Assembly: GCA_046318675.1 (NCBI GenBank)
Contig: JBKCUA010000006.1
Coordinates: 40,802 to 104,801, forward strand
Length of the DNA stretch: 64,000 nt
From: JBKCUA01 sp046318675
GTDB lineage: Bacteria > Pseudomonadota > Alphaproteobacteria > JAJTHO01
Direction: 5' to 3'
A program made the translations under genes and the position numbers. Within the stretch, counting starts at the first letter, position 1. Each line of letters opens with the position of its first letter. The notes beneath the pieces were generated by a model. The model saw only the letters and a list, made by a program, of their open reading frames with translations, was not told the origin of the DNA and ran no database searches. Of the stretch, positions 52,383-61,140 are shown piece after piece.

Positions 52383-53671
52383 ACACATCTACTCCCCTTC
52401 GCCTCGGCATTGCCGGGGCTGGTACTGTTGGCGGCGCAGTGGTGCGCCTGCTGCTGGAACGAAGCGATGCCCTTGCCCAACGAGCCGGACGTCCCTTGGT
52501 CATCGCCGCCATTGCCACCCGCAGCCCAGACAGAATCAAGGGCTTAAATACACAGGGCATTCGTGTATTTACTAACCCCCTTGAACTGCCTACGCTTTCT
52601 GATATTGATGCCGTGGTCGAAGTTATCGGCGGCGCGGACGGTACCGCAAAAACTCTTGTAGAAAATTCCCTAAAAGCCGGAAAACACGTTATTACAGCTA
52701 ACAAAGCTCTACTTGCTCATCATGGCTATGATCTGGCAGTACTGGCGGAGAAAAACACGGTTAGCCTAGCGTTTGAAGCCGCCGTCGCCGGCGGCGTGCC
52801 CATCCTCAAAGCCCTGCGCGAAGGGGCAGTAGCCAACGCCATCCCCCGCATTTTTGGCATTTTAAACGGCACTTGTAATTATATCCTCACTAAAAGCCGT
52901 CAATTGGGATTACCTTTTGCCGACATTCTCAAGGAAGCGCAGCAACTTGGCTATGCCGAAGCCGATCCAGCGGCCGATGTAGACGGCCTAGATACCGGGC
53001 ATAAGCTCAGCATTTTAGCCAGCTTGGCATTTTCTAACCGTATTTCCTTCACAAACGTCCGCATTGCAGGCATCAGAGCACTGGAACCTCTGGATCACCA
53101 CTACGCGGCAGAGCTGGGATATGCGATAAAGCTCCTTGGCTACGCTGAACACCGAAATAATACTGTTTTACAACGCGTAAGTCCTTTTTTTGTGCCGTTA
53201 TCTTTAGCCATCGGTCATGTAGAGGATGTCTTTAATGCTGTTGTTTTTGAAGGGGATGCTGTCGGGCAAATCATGATTCAAGGGCGCGGTGCCGGGGGTA
53301 TGCCCACCGCCTCCGCCGTTCTTGCCGACATTATGGATATTGCCAGCGGCCGCAATGCCGCACCTTTTGGTGTAAAAACAAATGTTTTGCGCGTTATCCC
53401 ATGCGCACCAGATTTTCACAGCGAATTTTACCTGCGTTTATCCGTCGCCGAAAAACCCGGCATTGTTGGGGCTGTAGCTAGCATTCTTGCAGAAAATGGC
53501 ATTTCCATTAAAACTCTCCAACAGCGCAGCATCGACAATGCCGCCATTGTGCCCCTACTACTTACCACACATACTATTTCTGAAAATGCCATCGACAAAG
53601 CTTTAGCGGTTCTAACCAAAAACAAGCTTCTTGCTCGCCCACCCCTAGCTGTTCCTCTCCTGGCTAAGTGA
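52379..53671 (+). CDS. hom: Homoserine dehydrogenase
   Basis: Reduces aspartate semialdehyde to homoserine for Thr and Met. 430 residues: LRLGIAGAGTVGGAVVRLLL, KHVITANKALLAHHG, FEAAVAGGVPILKALREG, FGILNGTCNYILTKS, AEADPAADVDGLDTGHKLSI, and a C-terminal ACT domain (EFYLRLSVAEKPGIVGAVAS). The usual downstream glpX and recJ are replaced by the lipid A genes. Confidence 0.97.
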   Translation: MNTSTPLRLGIAGAGTVGGAVVRLLLERSDALAQRAGRPLVIAAIATRSPDRIKGLNTQGIRVFTNPLELPTLSDIDAVVEVIGGADGTAKTLVENSLKAGKHVITANKALLAHHGYDLAVLAEKNTVSLAFEAAVAGGVPILKALREGAVANAIPRIFGILNGTCNYILTKSRQLGLPFADILKEAQQLGYAEADPAADVDGLDTGHKLSILASLAFSNRISFTNVRIAGIRALEPLDHHYAAELGYAIKLLGYAEHRNNTVLQRVSPFFVPLSLAIGHVEDVFNAVVFEGDAVGQIMIQGRGAGGMPTASAVLADIMDIASGRNAAPFGVKTNVLRVIPCAPDFHSEFYLRLSVAEKPGIVGAVASILAENGISIKTLQQRSIDNAAIVPLLLTTHTISENAIDKALAVLTKNKLLARPPLAVPLLAK

Positions 53672-55479
53672 ACACGATACCGTCCTTGTTATCTACGTTA
53701 AGGCGCATTCTCGATCGCCGACAAAAGCGTGCTTTTATAATTGTTTTTATTGCTTCTCTTTTTGCAGCTCTATTAGAGGTTGTTAGTCTTGGTGCTGTAT
53801 TCGCTTTAGTGCTAAGTCTCCTAAAACCCGATGGCCAAGCGGCGGATCTGATTGGTCAGGGATTAACTGCCGTGGGCATTGATCCCGATACTGACAACTC
53901 TTTTTGGATTGGTAGTTTTGTTATTATTGCATACGCTTTAAAAACTGGCCTTAGTATCTTACTTAGTTGGGTGCGAGCTAGAGCCTCTTTAGATCAGAAT
54001 GCCGTTTTCGGCAAACGATTACTTGCAGGATACCTTTCAAAACCTTGGACTTTTTTCTTGGAGCAACACAGCACCATCCTTGCGACCAGAGTCACCGGGC
54101 ATACTTATCAACTGGCGGTATATGTTTTTGTAGAGATGGCAATGGTCTGTGCAGAAGTATTAGTTGTTCTCTTTATTTTTGGATTTTTGGTAATGCTAAA
54201 CCCATTTCTAACTTTATGGCTTACAGCTATTTTAGGGGGTCTGAGCCTATTAATGGCTTTTGGCTTGCGCCGAAGCAACGATCGCTTAGCGCGCACCAAG
54301 CTTGATGCGGAACACACCGCCGCCACTACCGTACAGACTGTCCTGCAAGGCGCGCGAGAAGTTTTACTCAATCATTCTGGTTCTTTCTTCTATGACCGTT
54401 ATCGGCACCATATTAACCGCGCCGTCAATGCCCATATTGCCCTCACCACTTGGCGCGAGGTTCCGAGGTTTATTTTTGAGTTTGGCCTTGTGGCTAGTTT
54501 CTTGGGCTTATTGGGTGTATTGTTAGCAAATCACACTCCCGCCGATGAAATATTGTCTATTGCTGCTGTATATGCTGCAGCCAGTTTTCGACTAATGCCT
54601 TCCTTAGGTCGTCTCAGTCAGGCCGCCTACCATTTGCGTTCTTCGCTGCCGCTATTAGGCGAAGTGGCAGACGATCTAGCTCTGCGCCCCACCCTGCCCG
54701 CAGACCCGCAATCCGTAACGCCTCTTGGCCTACATAAAGATATCGTTTTTGATAATGTTAGCTATACATATCCCGGTAGTGGAAGAGCCTCTCTAAATAG
54801 CGTAAGTTTTCGTATTCATCGTAACGAATCTTTGGGTGTTGTGGGTCCAACCGGAGCAGGTAAAACCACCCTCATGGAACTTCTTCTTGGCCTATTACAG
54901 CCTAGCAGTGGTAACATTCTTATTGATGGCACCCCTCTCACTGCAGAACATCTCCCAGCCTGGCAGGCCAGCCTAGGCTATGTCCCCCAAAACCTCTACC
55001 TCACTGAAGACAGTATCCGCCACAATATTGCTTTTGGAATTGACGATAACCATATTGATGAAGCTGCCATTCATCATGCTGCTCGCTTGGCACAGATAGA
55101 AAACTTTATTAACACAAATATGCCGCAAGGTTTTAATACTCCAGTAGGTGAGCGCGGCGTGCGCTTATCCGGGGGGCAACGGCAACGCTTGGGAATTGCC
55201 CGAGCTTTATATCGCAAACCCCAAGTGTTACTTCTCGATGAAGCCACCGCTGCCTTGGATACCGCCACTGAAGCCGCCGTAACCGAAGCACTTCGCGGCT
55301 TAGCGGGTCAAAAAACTATCATTCTTATTGCTCACCGCCTCAGCACCGTACGCCACTGTACCAATATCCTTGCACTCGAAGACGGTACCATCACCGGTCA
55401 GGGAAGCTTTGAACTCATGGCCGCCAACAATTCTACCGTACGCCGCCTACTTGCCGCAGCACAGGATTATCAGCAATGA
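53668..55479 (+). CDS. Lipid/oligosaccharide ABC exporter (MsbA/PglK-like)
   Basis: 603 residues starting at GTG inside the hom stop. Six membrane helices in the first ~320 residues, then the nucleotide-binding domain: Walker A GPTGAGKTTLMELLLG, VRLSGGQRQRLGIARALYRK, LLLDEATAALDTATE, AHRLSTVRHC. The position at the head of DUF374-waaA-lpxK-lpxL suggests lipid A or a linked polysaccharide as substrate; PglK-type flippases have the same form. Overlaps the next gene by 4 bp. Confidence 0.88.
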   Translation: MNTIPSLLSTLRRILDRRQKRAFIIVFIASLFAALLEVVSLGAVFALVLSLLKPDGQAADLIGQGLTAVGIDPDTDNSFWIGSFVIIAYALKTGLSILLSWVRARASLDQNAVFGKRLLAGYLSKPWTFFLEQHSTILATRVTGHTYQLAVYVFVEMAMVCAEVLVVLFIFGFLVMLNPFLTLWLTAILGGLSLLMAFGLRRSNDRLARTKLDAEHTAATTVQTVLQGAREVLLNHSGSFFYDRYRHHINRAVNAHIALTTWREVPRFIFEFGLVASFLGLLGVLLANHTPADEILSIAAVYAAASFRLMPSLGRLSQAAYHLRSSLPLLGEVADDLALRPTLPADPQSVTPLGLHKDIVFDNVSYTYPGSGRASLNSVSFRIHRNESLGVVGPTGAGKTTLMELLLGLLQPSSGNILIDGTPLTAEHLPAWQASLGYVPQNLYLTEDSIRHNIAFGIDDNHIDEAAIHHAARLAQIENFINTNMPQGFNTPVGERGVRLSGGQRQRLGIARALYRKPQVLLLDEATAALDTATEAAVTEALRGLAGQKTIILIAHRLSTVRHCTNILALEDGTITGQGSFELMAANNSTVRRLLAAAQDYQQ

Positions 55480-56189
55480 TACATCGTTGTATTAGATACA
55501 TAATTGAAAGCAATCTATTATCTTGGCTAGCCACCCTATACCTTCGTTTAGTATATACTACAACACGATGGACGCATTGGGGCACCGAAGAGTCAGCAAA
55601 AATTCATAACACCGGAAAACCTGTTATTGTATGCTTCTGGCATCAACGCCTACTCCTTATGAGTTATATGTGGCAAAAGATGCAACCCATGCCCTTTGCC
55701 ATGCTCTCGTCTCCTCACCGTGATGCCCGCTTAGCGCAACGGGTTATTGCCTCTTTTGGCTTAGGTGCAATTATTGGCACTAGGGGCAAAGCCGGTCGCA
55801 AACGCAGCAGCGAAGCAGCCATCGCCTTCTTACGAATGCTGCAAGCCCTGCGCAACGGTACCACCGTAGGCTTTACCCCCGATGGTCCTCACGGTCCACG
55901 TCAACGCTGCCCTCTTGGCCCCCTGTTATTAGCAAAAAAAAGCGGCGCGCCTCTTTACCCCGTCGCTGCTGGCACTAAAAATCACTTTACCTTGAACACT
56001 TGGGATAAATTTCAAGTCTGCCTGCCTTTTGGTAAGGGCATAACCGCTTGGGGCGAACCAATGTTTGTCCCTGCAGATGCCGATGCAACAACGCTGGAGC
56101 ACTTGCGCAAGATTTTTGAAGACCGGATGAACAGTCTTGCTGCTACCCTCGATGTAGCTCTTGGCTATCAACCTACGGAACCCGCTTAA
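55476..56189 (+). CDS. DUF374 lysophospholipid acyltransferase-like protein
   Basis: 237 residues of the DUF374 family near LPS genes. PVIVCFWHQRLLLMSYMW contains the His of the acyltransferase-like motif, then SPHRDARLAQRVIASFG, GTRGKAGRKRSSEAA, VGFTPDGPHGPRQRCPLGPL. Regularly adjacent to waaA in alphaproteobacteria; the exact lipid A step is not known. Shares one base with waaA. Confidence 0.87.
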   Translation: MIHRCIRYIIESNLLSWLATLYLRLVYTTTRWTHWGTEESAKIHNTGKPVIVCFWHQRLLLMSYMWQKMQPMPFAMLSSPHRDARLAQRVIASFGLGAIIGTRGKAGRKRSSEAAIAFLRMLQALRNGTTVGFTPDGPHGPRQRCPLGPLLLAKKSGAPLYPVAAGTKNHFTLNTWDKFQVCLPFGKGITAWGEPMFVPADADATTLEHLRKIFEDRMNSLAATLDVALGYQPTEPA

Positions 56190-57448
56190 TGCAAGGCCTT
56201 TATAATATCTTGTCTATACTAGCATGGCCGCTTTTTTATGGTCTGTTGCGGGTGCGCGTGTATCAAGGAAAGGAAGACCCAGTACGCTGGCGGGAAAAAA
56301 CTGGTCGTCCAGGCCTCACCCGTCCCACTGGCGATTTATTTTGGTTTCACGCCGCCAGTGTTGGCGAGAGCAAAGCGGTACTGCCATTGATTGAAAAATT
56401 TTTACAACGTCATCCTCATGCCCACGCTATACTGACCACTGGTACCCGCACAGCGGCGCAACTAGTGCAAGGGAAAATCCCTCCACGTATCCAACATCAG
56501 TACGCACCATTAGATAACCCATTATGGATAAAACGATTTTTATCCCACTGGAATCCAAAAAGTCTTATTCTCGTTGAATCGGAAATCTGGCCGGGGATGC
56601 TCTCTGCTTGCACCGCACGTCACATACCCGTTATTCTTATTAACGCCCGTATGTCACCCCGATCAAAGGAACGATGGCAGCGCTGGCCAAACCTCGCCAA
56701 GAAGATTTTTGGGCAGCTAACTGTCGTTGCTGCCCAAAGTGCCTCTGATAGTGCATCGTTCTTGGCCTGTGGCGCAGCTTGGGTAGAAATATGTGGCAAC
56801 ATAAAATACGATGCAGAACCCCTAACCGCTGATAACGAAACACTCATCACCTTAAAAAAAGCGTGTGGCAATCGTCCCATCTGGTTAGCCTCAAGCACTC
56901 ACCCAGGTGAAGAGGAAATATGCCTTGCTGCCCACGCTGAACTTCGCGAGCATTATCCTAGCGCGTTACTGATTCTGCTTCCGCGTCATCCTCACCGCGG
57001 CAACGCCATCAAGGTTATCTGTCCGCCTGATTGGTATCCTGAACAACGAAGCTTTAGCCGGATTCCATCTCCTGAAAGTGCTGTGTATATTGCCGACACC
57101 CTAGGAGAAACTGGGCTTTTCTACCACTTATCACCTATAGTGTTCATGGGAGGCTCTCTCATTCCGCATGGCGGGCAAAATCTTTTGGAGCCAACACAAA
57201 TAGGTTGTGTTGTTTTGTCTGGAAAGCATACTTTTAACTTTCAAGAGTTGACAGAATTTTTAAACAATCAGGATGCTCTCGAAACGATTGACGCGGATGC
57301 CTCACTTTTGGCAAAACGAATTCTCTATTACTGGAAAGATGCTCATGCACGAGAAGCCCGTCGTCACAATACAAAAAATGCCAGTGAAAAAATAAAGGGA
57401 GGAACAATGAAAACATTGGATTTATTAGAAAGCATAGCGTGGCGTTAA
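56189..57448 (+). CDS. waaA: 3-deoxy-D-manno-octulosonic acid (Kdo) transferase
   Basis: Adds Kdo to lipid IVA at the inner membrane. 419 residues: N-terminal membrane anchor, WFHAASVGESKAVLPLIEKF, TTGTRTAAQLVQ, VESEIWPGMLSACTARHIPV, NARMSPRSKERW, ASSTHPGEEEICLAAH, MGGSLIPHGGQNLLEPTQIG. lpxK starts 10 bp before its end. Confidence 0.95.
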   Translation: MQGLYNILSILAWPLFYGLLRVRVYQGKEDPVRWREKTGRPGLTRPTGDLFWFHAASVGESKAVLPLIEKFLQRHPHAHAILTTGTRTAAQLVQGKIPPRIQHQYAPLDNPLWIKRFLSHWNPKSLILVESEIWPGMLSACTARHIPVILINARMSPRSKERWQRWPNLAKKIFGQLTVVAAQSASDSASFLACGAAWVEICGNIKYDAEPLTADNETLITLKKACGNRPIWLASSTHPGEEEICLAAHAELREHYPSALLILLPRHPHRGNAIKVICPPDWYPEQRSFSRIPSPESAVYIADTLGETGLFYHLSPIVFMGGSLIPHGGQNLLEPTQIGCVVLSGKHTFNFQELTEFLNNQDALETIDADASLLAKRILYYWKDAHAREARRHNTKNASEKIKGGTMKTLDLLESIAWR

Positions 57449-58425
57449 CAGCCCCTCCTTTTTGGCAACGTGACACTATCTTAGCACGAATGCTAAGTCC
57501 TCTTGCTGCTATTTACGCGTGGGTTTCTGGCCTCAAACAAAACAAAACGGTTCCTCATAAAATTAACAAGCCAGTATTATGCGTAGGCAATCTTGTTGCT
57601 GGCGGGGCAGGGAAAACGCCAACCTGCATCGCTCTGGTGGAGATACTCAATCAAATGGGAAAAAAGGTTCATTTTTTATCTCGTGGGTATGGTGGCACTA
57701 TCCGCGAGCCAACTATCGTTAATCGTGCTATCCACACTGCACAAGACGTAGGTGATGAAGCACTGCTATTGGCAGCAAAAGCCCCTACTATTGTTGCTGC
57801 TGATAAAGCCGCAGGGGCTACTCTGGCCAGCGACGGTGCTGATGTTGTCATTCTTGATGATGGTTTTCAAAATTTAGGGTTGGTAAAAACACTGTCACTC
57901 ATTGTTGTTGATGGCAATTACGGTGTGGGCAATGGTCGCGTTATGCCTGCGGGCCCTCTGCGTGAACCCCTAGAACGAGCCATGCGGCGCGCCGACGCAT
58001 TGCTCTTCATAGGTAACGATGCATCCGCATTAGAAGCAATACTACATTTGCGTTACAATCTACCAACATTTTTTGCCGACTTGGTATTGGAAAAACCCGC
58101 TAATATTTTTCTAAACAGACCCATCGTGGCTTTTGCAGGTATCGGACGCCCCGAAAAATTCTTTAAATCTTTAGAAAAAGTTGGAATACACCCCGTTGAA
58201 ACATTATCGTTCAGCGATCATCATTCTTACACAACAAGAGACCGACAAAAGCTCGAACGTGTTGCCAAAATGCATGGTGCAGCTTTAGTGACGACCGAAA
58301 AAGATTATGTTCGTCTACCTGCTGACTTCAAAACAATAGTGAATGCATTGCCTGCTCATCTTGTCTGGCGCAAGCCAGAGGCTATACAAAATCTTTTGAA
58401 ACGCCTATTTGTAACAGTCGGATGA
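57439..58425 (+). CDS. lpxK: Tetraacyldisaccharide 4'-kinase
   Basis: Phosphorylates the lipid A disaccharide. 328 residues from a GTG within waaA. VLCVGNLVAGGAGKTPTCIA holds the unusual P-loop, FLSRGYGG, GDEALLLAAKAPTIVAAD, VVILDDGFQN and FAGIGRPEKFFKSLE are typical. Starts and stops overlap both neighbours (lpxL by 4 bp). Confidence 0.96.
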   Translation: MALTAPPFWQRDTILARMLSPLAAIYAWVSGLKQNKTVPHKINKPVLCVGNLVAGGAGKTPTCIALVEILNQMGKKVHFLSRGYGGTIREPTIVNRAIHTAQDVGDEALLLAAKAPTIVAADKAAGATLASDGADVVILDDGFQNLGLVKTLSLIVVDGNYGVGNGRVMPAGPLREPLERAMRRADALLFIGNDASALEAILHLRYNLPTFFADLVLEKPANIFLNRPIVAFAGIGRPEKFFKSLEKVGIHPVETLSFSDHHSYTTRDRQKLERVAKMHGAALVTTEKDYVRLPADFKTIVNALPAHLVWRKPEAIQNLLKRLFVTVG

Positions 58426-59306
58426 AAAAATTATCAATAGTAACCCAGCTTCTTATTGCGGCTCCGGTATGGGCCACTATGACGCTTTTAAAACTACTGC
58501 CTCTAAGGCTAGCCCGTCGTATTGCCAAGAACATCACTCAAACCCTTGGTGTGCTATTGCCAGTATCTGAACACGCCCTGCGCAACCTAAGGCTTGTTTT
58601 TCCGAATGTTGAGGATCAAGATCATAGAAAACTGCTCAAAGCAATGTGGGGCAATCTTGGTCTGTTTGCTGCCGAACAGGCACATCTTGATACGCATTCG
58701 CCATTTATTAAAAACCTTATTATTGAAAGACAAGAAATCCTCACTGAGGCTAAAAAATATGGTAAACCACTAATCTTTATTTCCGCCCATATTGGCAACT
58801 GGGAAGTGTTGCCTTTTGTAGCCCAGCAATTTGGTCTTGCCTATGCTGGTGTTTACCGACCCGCCAACAACCGTTTTGTCGATCGCCTTTTTCAACGCAG
58901 TCGAGGCAGTGAAAAAAAGGTTTTCATTCCAAAAGGCAAACAGGGTACTAGGCAAATGCTAACCCAATTACGTCAAGGAAAAAATGTGGGAATGCTCATT
59001 GATCAGCGTCTATCCCACCAGGGCAGTCGCCTTCCCTTTCTTGGTCATGAAACAACCGTTACTACCACACCAGCAGAATTATGCTTGCGTTTTAACGCAT
59101 TACTCATTCCCGCCTGCGCTATACGCCAAGACAATGGGAGCATTAAAGTTATCATTGAACCCCCTCTATACCCTACCGATGTACCAAAAGGCCTTGATCA
59201 TACGGCGGCGGTGCAATGGCTTACCGTTGCTTTAAATGCTTTTGTAGAAGATTGGATTCGCCAATACCCTGAGCAATGGCTGTGGTTGCATCGGCGCTGG
59301 CGTTAA
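58422..59306 (+). CDS. lpxL: LpxL/HtrB-type lipid A secondary acyltransferase
   Basis: 294 residues: N-terminal membrane anchor (LLIAAPVWATMTLLKLLPL), ENLRLVFPNV-like NLRLVFPNVEDQ, FISAHIGNWEVLP with the HX4-type motif, VYRPANNRFVDRLFQRSRG, GMLIDQRLSHQG, CLRFNALLIPA. The exact acyl chain and order (LpxL or LpxM) cannot be told. Ends the LPS run. Confidence 0.92.
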   Translation: MKKLSIVTQLLIAAPVWATMTLLKLLPLRLARRIAKNITQTLGVLLPVSEHALRNLRLVFPNVEDQDHRKLLKAMWGNLGLFAAEQAHLDTHSPFIKNLIIERQEILTEAKKYGKPLIFISAHIGNWEVLPFVAQQFGLAYAGVYRPANNRFVDRLFQRSRGSEKKVFIPKGKQGTRQMLTQLRQGKNVGMLIDQRLSHQGSRLPFLGHETTVTTTPAELCLRFNALLIPACAIRQDNGSIKVIIEPPLYPTDVPKGLDHTAAVQWLTVALNAFVEDWIRQYPEQWLWLHRRWR

Positions 59307-59313
59307 GCACTCA

Positions 59314-59343
59314 TTGACATCCGTACCGTATGAATGTTAGCGA
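59314..59343 (+). promoter_or_regulatory. Candidate mdh promoter
   Basis: TTGACA (59314-59319), 18-bp spacer, TAGCGA (59338-59343). The ATG at 59366 has GGAG eight bases upstream, so this gene, unlike others here, has a normal leader. Confidence 0.45.
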
Positions 59344-59365
59344 AAAACCCATTGGAGATTAATTT

Positions 59366-60322
59366 ATGGCACGCAAGAAAATAGCCCTTATCGGTGCAGG
59401 CCAGATCGGCGGCACTTTAGCTTTACTCGCCACACAAAAAAACCTCGGTGATGTCGTGCTTTTTGATGTCGCGGAAGGAACGCCTCAGGGAAAAGCTCTT
59501 GATTTATCACAGTTAAATCCAGTAGAGGGCTTGAATGCGAGTCTACGCGGCAGCAACGATTATGCAGACATTAAAGGTGCCGATGTTATTATTGTTACTG
59601 CTGGTGTTCCTCGCAAGCCAGGGATGAGCCGTGATGACTTATTAAGCATCAACAGCAGTGTTATGCGAAGCGTTGGTGCCGGAATAAAAAAATACGCCCC
59701 CAATGCATTTGTTATTGTTGTTACCAACCCCTTGGATGTTATGGTCTGGGTGCTGCAACAAGAATCAGGCCTGCCTCCAGAGCGAGTCGTGGGAATGGCT
59801 GGCGTTCTTGATTCGGCACGTTTCCGTTATTTTCTAGCGGAAGAATTTAATGTATCGGTGGAAGATGTAACGGCTTTTGTTTTAGGCGGCCACGGCGATA
59901 CGATGGTGCCCTTGGTTCGGTATTCGACGATTGCAGGAATCCCTGTGCCGGATTTGATTAAAATGGGCTGGACAACCAGTGTACGAATTGATGCCATCGT
60001 CCAGCGTACCCGAGACGGCGGCGCGGAAATCGTCAACCTTCTTAAAAGTGGCTCTGCCTTTTATGCGCCTGCTGCATCAGCGTTACAAATGGCTGAGAGT
60101 TATCTTTTTGATCAGCGTCGCCTTCTCCCCGCTGCTGCTTGGTTGAATGGCCATTACGGAGTCGATAATACCTATGTCGGAGTTCCCGTTATCATTGGAG
60201 CAAAAGGTGTTGAAAAAATTGTAGAAATAGAGCTTAATGAAGCCGAAAAAATTCAATTTAATAAATCTGTATCCGCTGTACGTACCTTAGTAGACGCAGT
60301 AAAAAATCTTCCCAAATCGTGA
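59366..60322 (+). CDS. mdh: Malate dehydrogenase
   Basis: Lactate-dehydrogenase-like TCA malate dehydrogenase of 318 residues. KKIALIGAGQIGGTLALLAT (Rossmann), VTAGVPRKPGMSRDDLLSIN, VVTNPLDVMVWVLQQESG, MAGVLDSARFRYFLAEE, LGGHGDTMVPLVRYSTIAGI with the catalytic His. In alphaproteobacteria it often leads into sucCD and sucAB; here a small conserved gene follows instead. Confidence 0.97.
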   Translation: MARKKIALIGAGQIGGTLALLATQKNLGDVVLFDVAEGTPQGKALDLSQLNPVEGLNASLRGSNDYADIKGADVIIVTAGVPRKPGMSRDDLLSINSSVMRSVGAGIKKYAPNAFVIVVTNPLDVMVWVLQQESGLPPERVVGMAGVLDSARFRYFLAEEFNVSVEDVTAFVLGGHGDTMVPLVRYSTIAGIPVPDLIKMGWTTSVRIDAIVQRTRDGGAEIVNLLKSGSAFYAPAASALQMAESYLFDQRRLLPAAAWLNGHYGVDNTYVGVPVIIGAKGVEKIVEIELNEAEKIQFNKSVSAVRTLVDAVKNLPKS

Positions 60323-60360
60323 TACCGCACGACCAAATCTTAACAACTCTTTAAGAGTTT

Positions 60361-60391
60361 CCTGCAATTCTACCGAGAGTAGAATTGCAGG
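60361..60391 (+). promoter_or_regulatory. Perfect hairpin overlapping the ribosome binding site
   Basis: A 13-bp perfect stem (CCTGCAATTCTAC, 60361-60373, with its complement 60379-60391) closes on CGAGA. The right arm ends with the first three bases of the AGGAGG Shine-Dalgarno (60389-60394) of the next gene. No T run follows, so it is less likely a terminator of mdh than a stem that hides the binding site. Confidence 0.75.
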
Positions 60392-60399
60392 AGGTTTCT

Positions 60400-60804
60400 A
60401 TGCCATATGTTGCCCGCGATAGTAAAGGCCACATCAAAGCCGTTTATGCCCGCCGCAGCCCCATTGCAGAAGAGCGCTTAGCCGCAGATGCGCCTGAACT
60501 TTACCGTTTTTTTGAGAGAACCGGTAAAATACAAGAAGCACGACGCAAACTAGAAGACTCCGATCCCATGATGGCCAGAATATTAGAAGACCTCATCAGT
60601 ATATTAGTTACAAAAAATATAATTAGTTACAGCGAATTAAGTGAAAAAGCTCAGCGCAAACTGCTACAACGGAAATCACTGCGATGGGAAATGGACAATT
60701 CCAACTCTGATCTATCTGTTGCCAATCTTGACGACATCGCGAGCCTTTGTGGTAACGATGATGAACGCCAGTTTATGGACGACTTGCGGCGCAGGTTTTT
60801 ATAA
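60400..60804 (+). CDS. Conserved small protein of the 'tryptophan synthase beta-like' type
   Basis: 134 residues from ATG 60400, with a strong AGGAGG five bases upstream. MPYVARDSKGHIKAVYARRS, then LAADAPELYRFFERTG, resembles a short alphaproteobacterial family often labelled as tryptophan synthase beta-like, although it lacks PLP-enzyme motifs. The rest is helical and acidic/basic (EDLISILVTKNIISYSELSE). Function unknown. The hairpin over the binding site suggests post-transcriptional control. Confidence 0.65.
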   Translation: MPYVARDSKGHIKAVYARRSPIAEERLAADAPELYRFFERTGKIQEARRKLEDSDPMMARILEDLISILVTKNIISYSELSEKAQRKLLQRKSLRWEMDNSNSDLSVANLDDIASLCGNDDERQFMDDLRRRFL

Positions 60805-61070
60805 GGCATTATAGCGCGTTATAGCTGGTTGCATAATTAAAATTATAATTATAGCCAGCGCACGGCACAAAGTGCCGCGGCTGAATGGCCGAACAACAAT
60901 AGCTTATAGCGCGCTTAAGACTTATCAATATCTACCCTTAATTACGCAACGCGCTATAGGTTGTTTTCATTCACCCATTCGGCCGCGGTGCCTTGTACCG
61001 GGCGGGGGTTAAAAGTCTAGGGCACCTATATTTTTAAAGTCCACCGTTAATTACGCAACGCGCTGTAGTA
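60805..61070. repeat. Cluster of short direct and inverted repeats
   Basis: A 22-bp sequence beginning TTAATTACGCAACGCGCT occurs at 60938-60959 and, with one difference, at 61047-61068. An inverted, interrupted copy reads TATAGCGCGTT (60810-60820) then GCATAATTAA (60831-60840), and TTATAGCGCGCTTAAG is at about 60904-60919. Between them lie hairpins (GCTGG/CCAGC around an AT-rich stem, 60824-60858; CGGCAC/GTGCCG, 60863-60878) and an inverted pair GCCGCGGCTGAATGG / CCATTCGGCCGCGG. It looks like remnants of a small mobile element (MITE-like). No transposase is readable. Confidence 0.6.
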
Positions 61071-61140
61071 GCATAACATGAGCGTCGCCAAAAACATACC
61101 CGTTCTCCCCTAGGGGAATGAACAAATGGGATTTTGCCGC

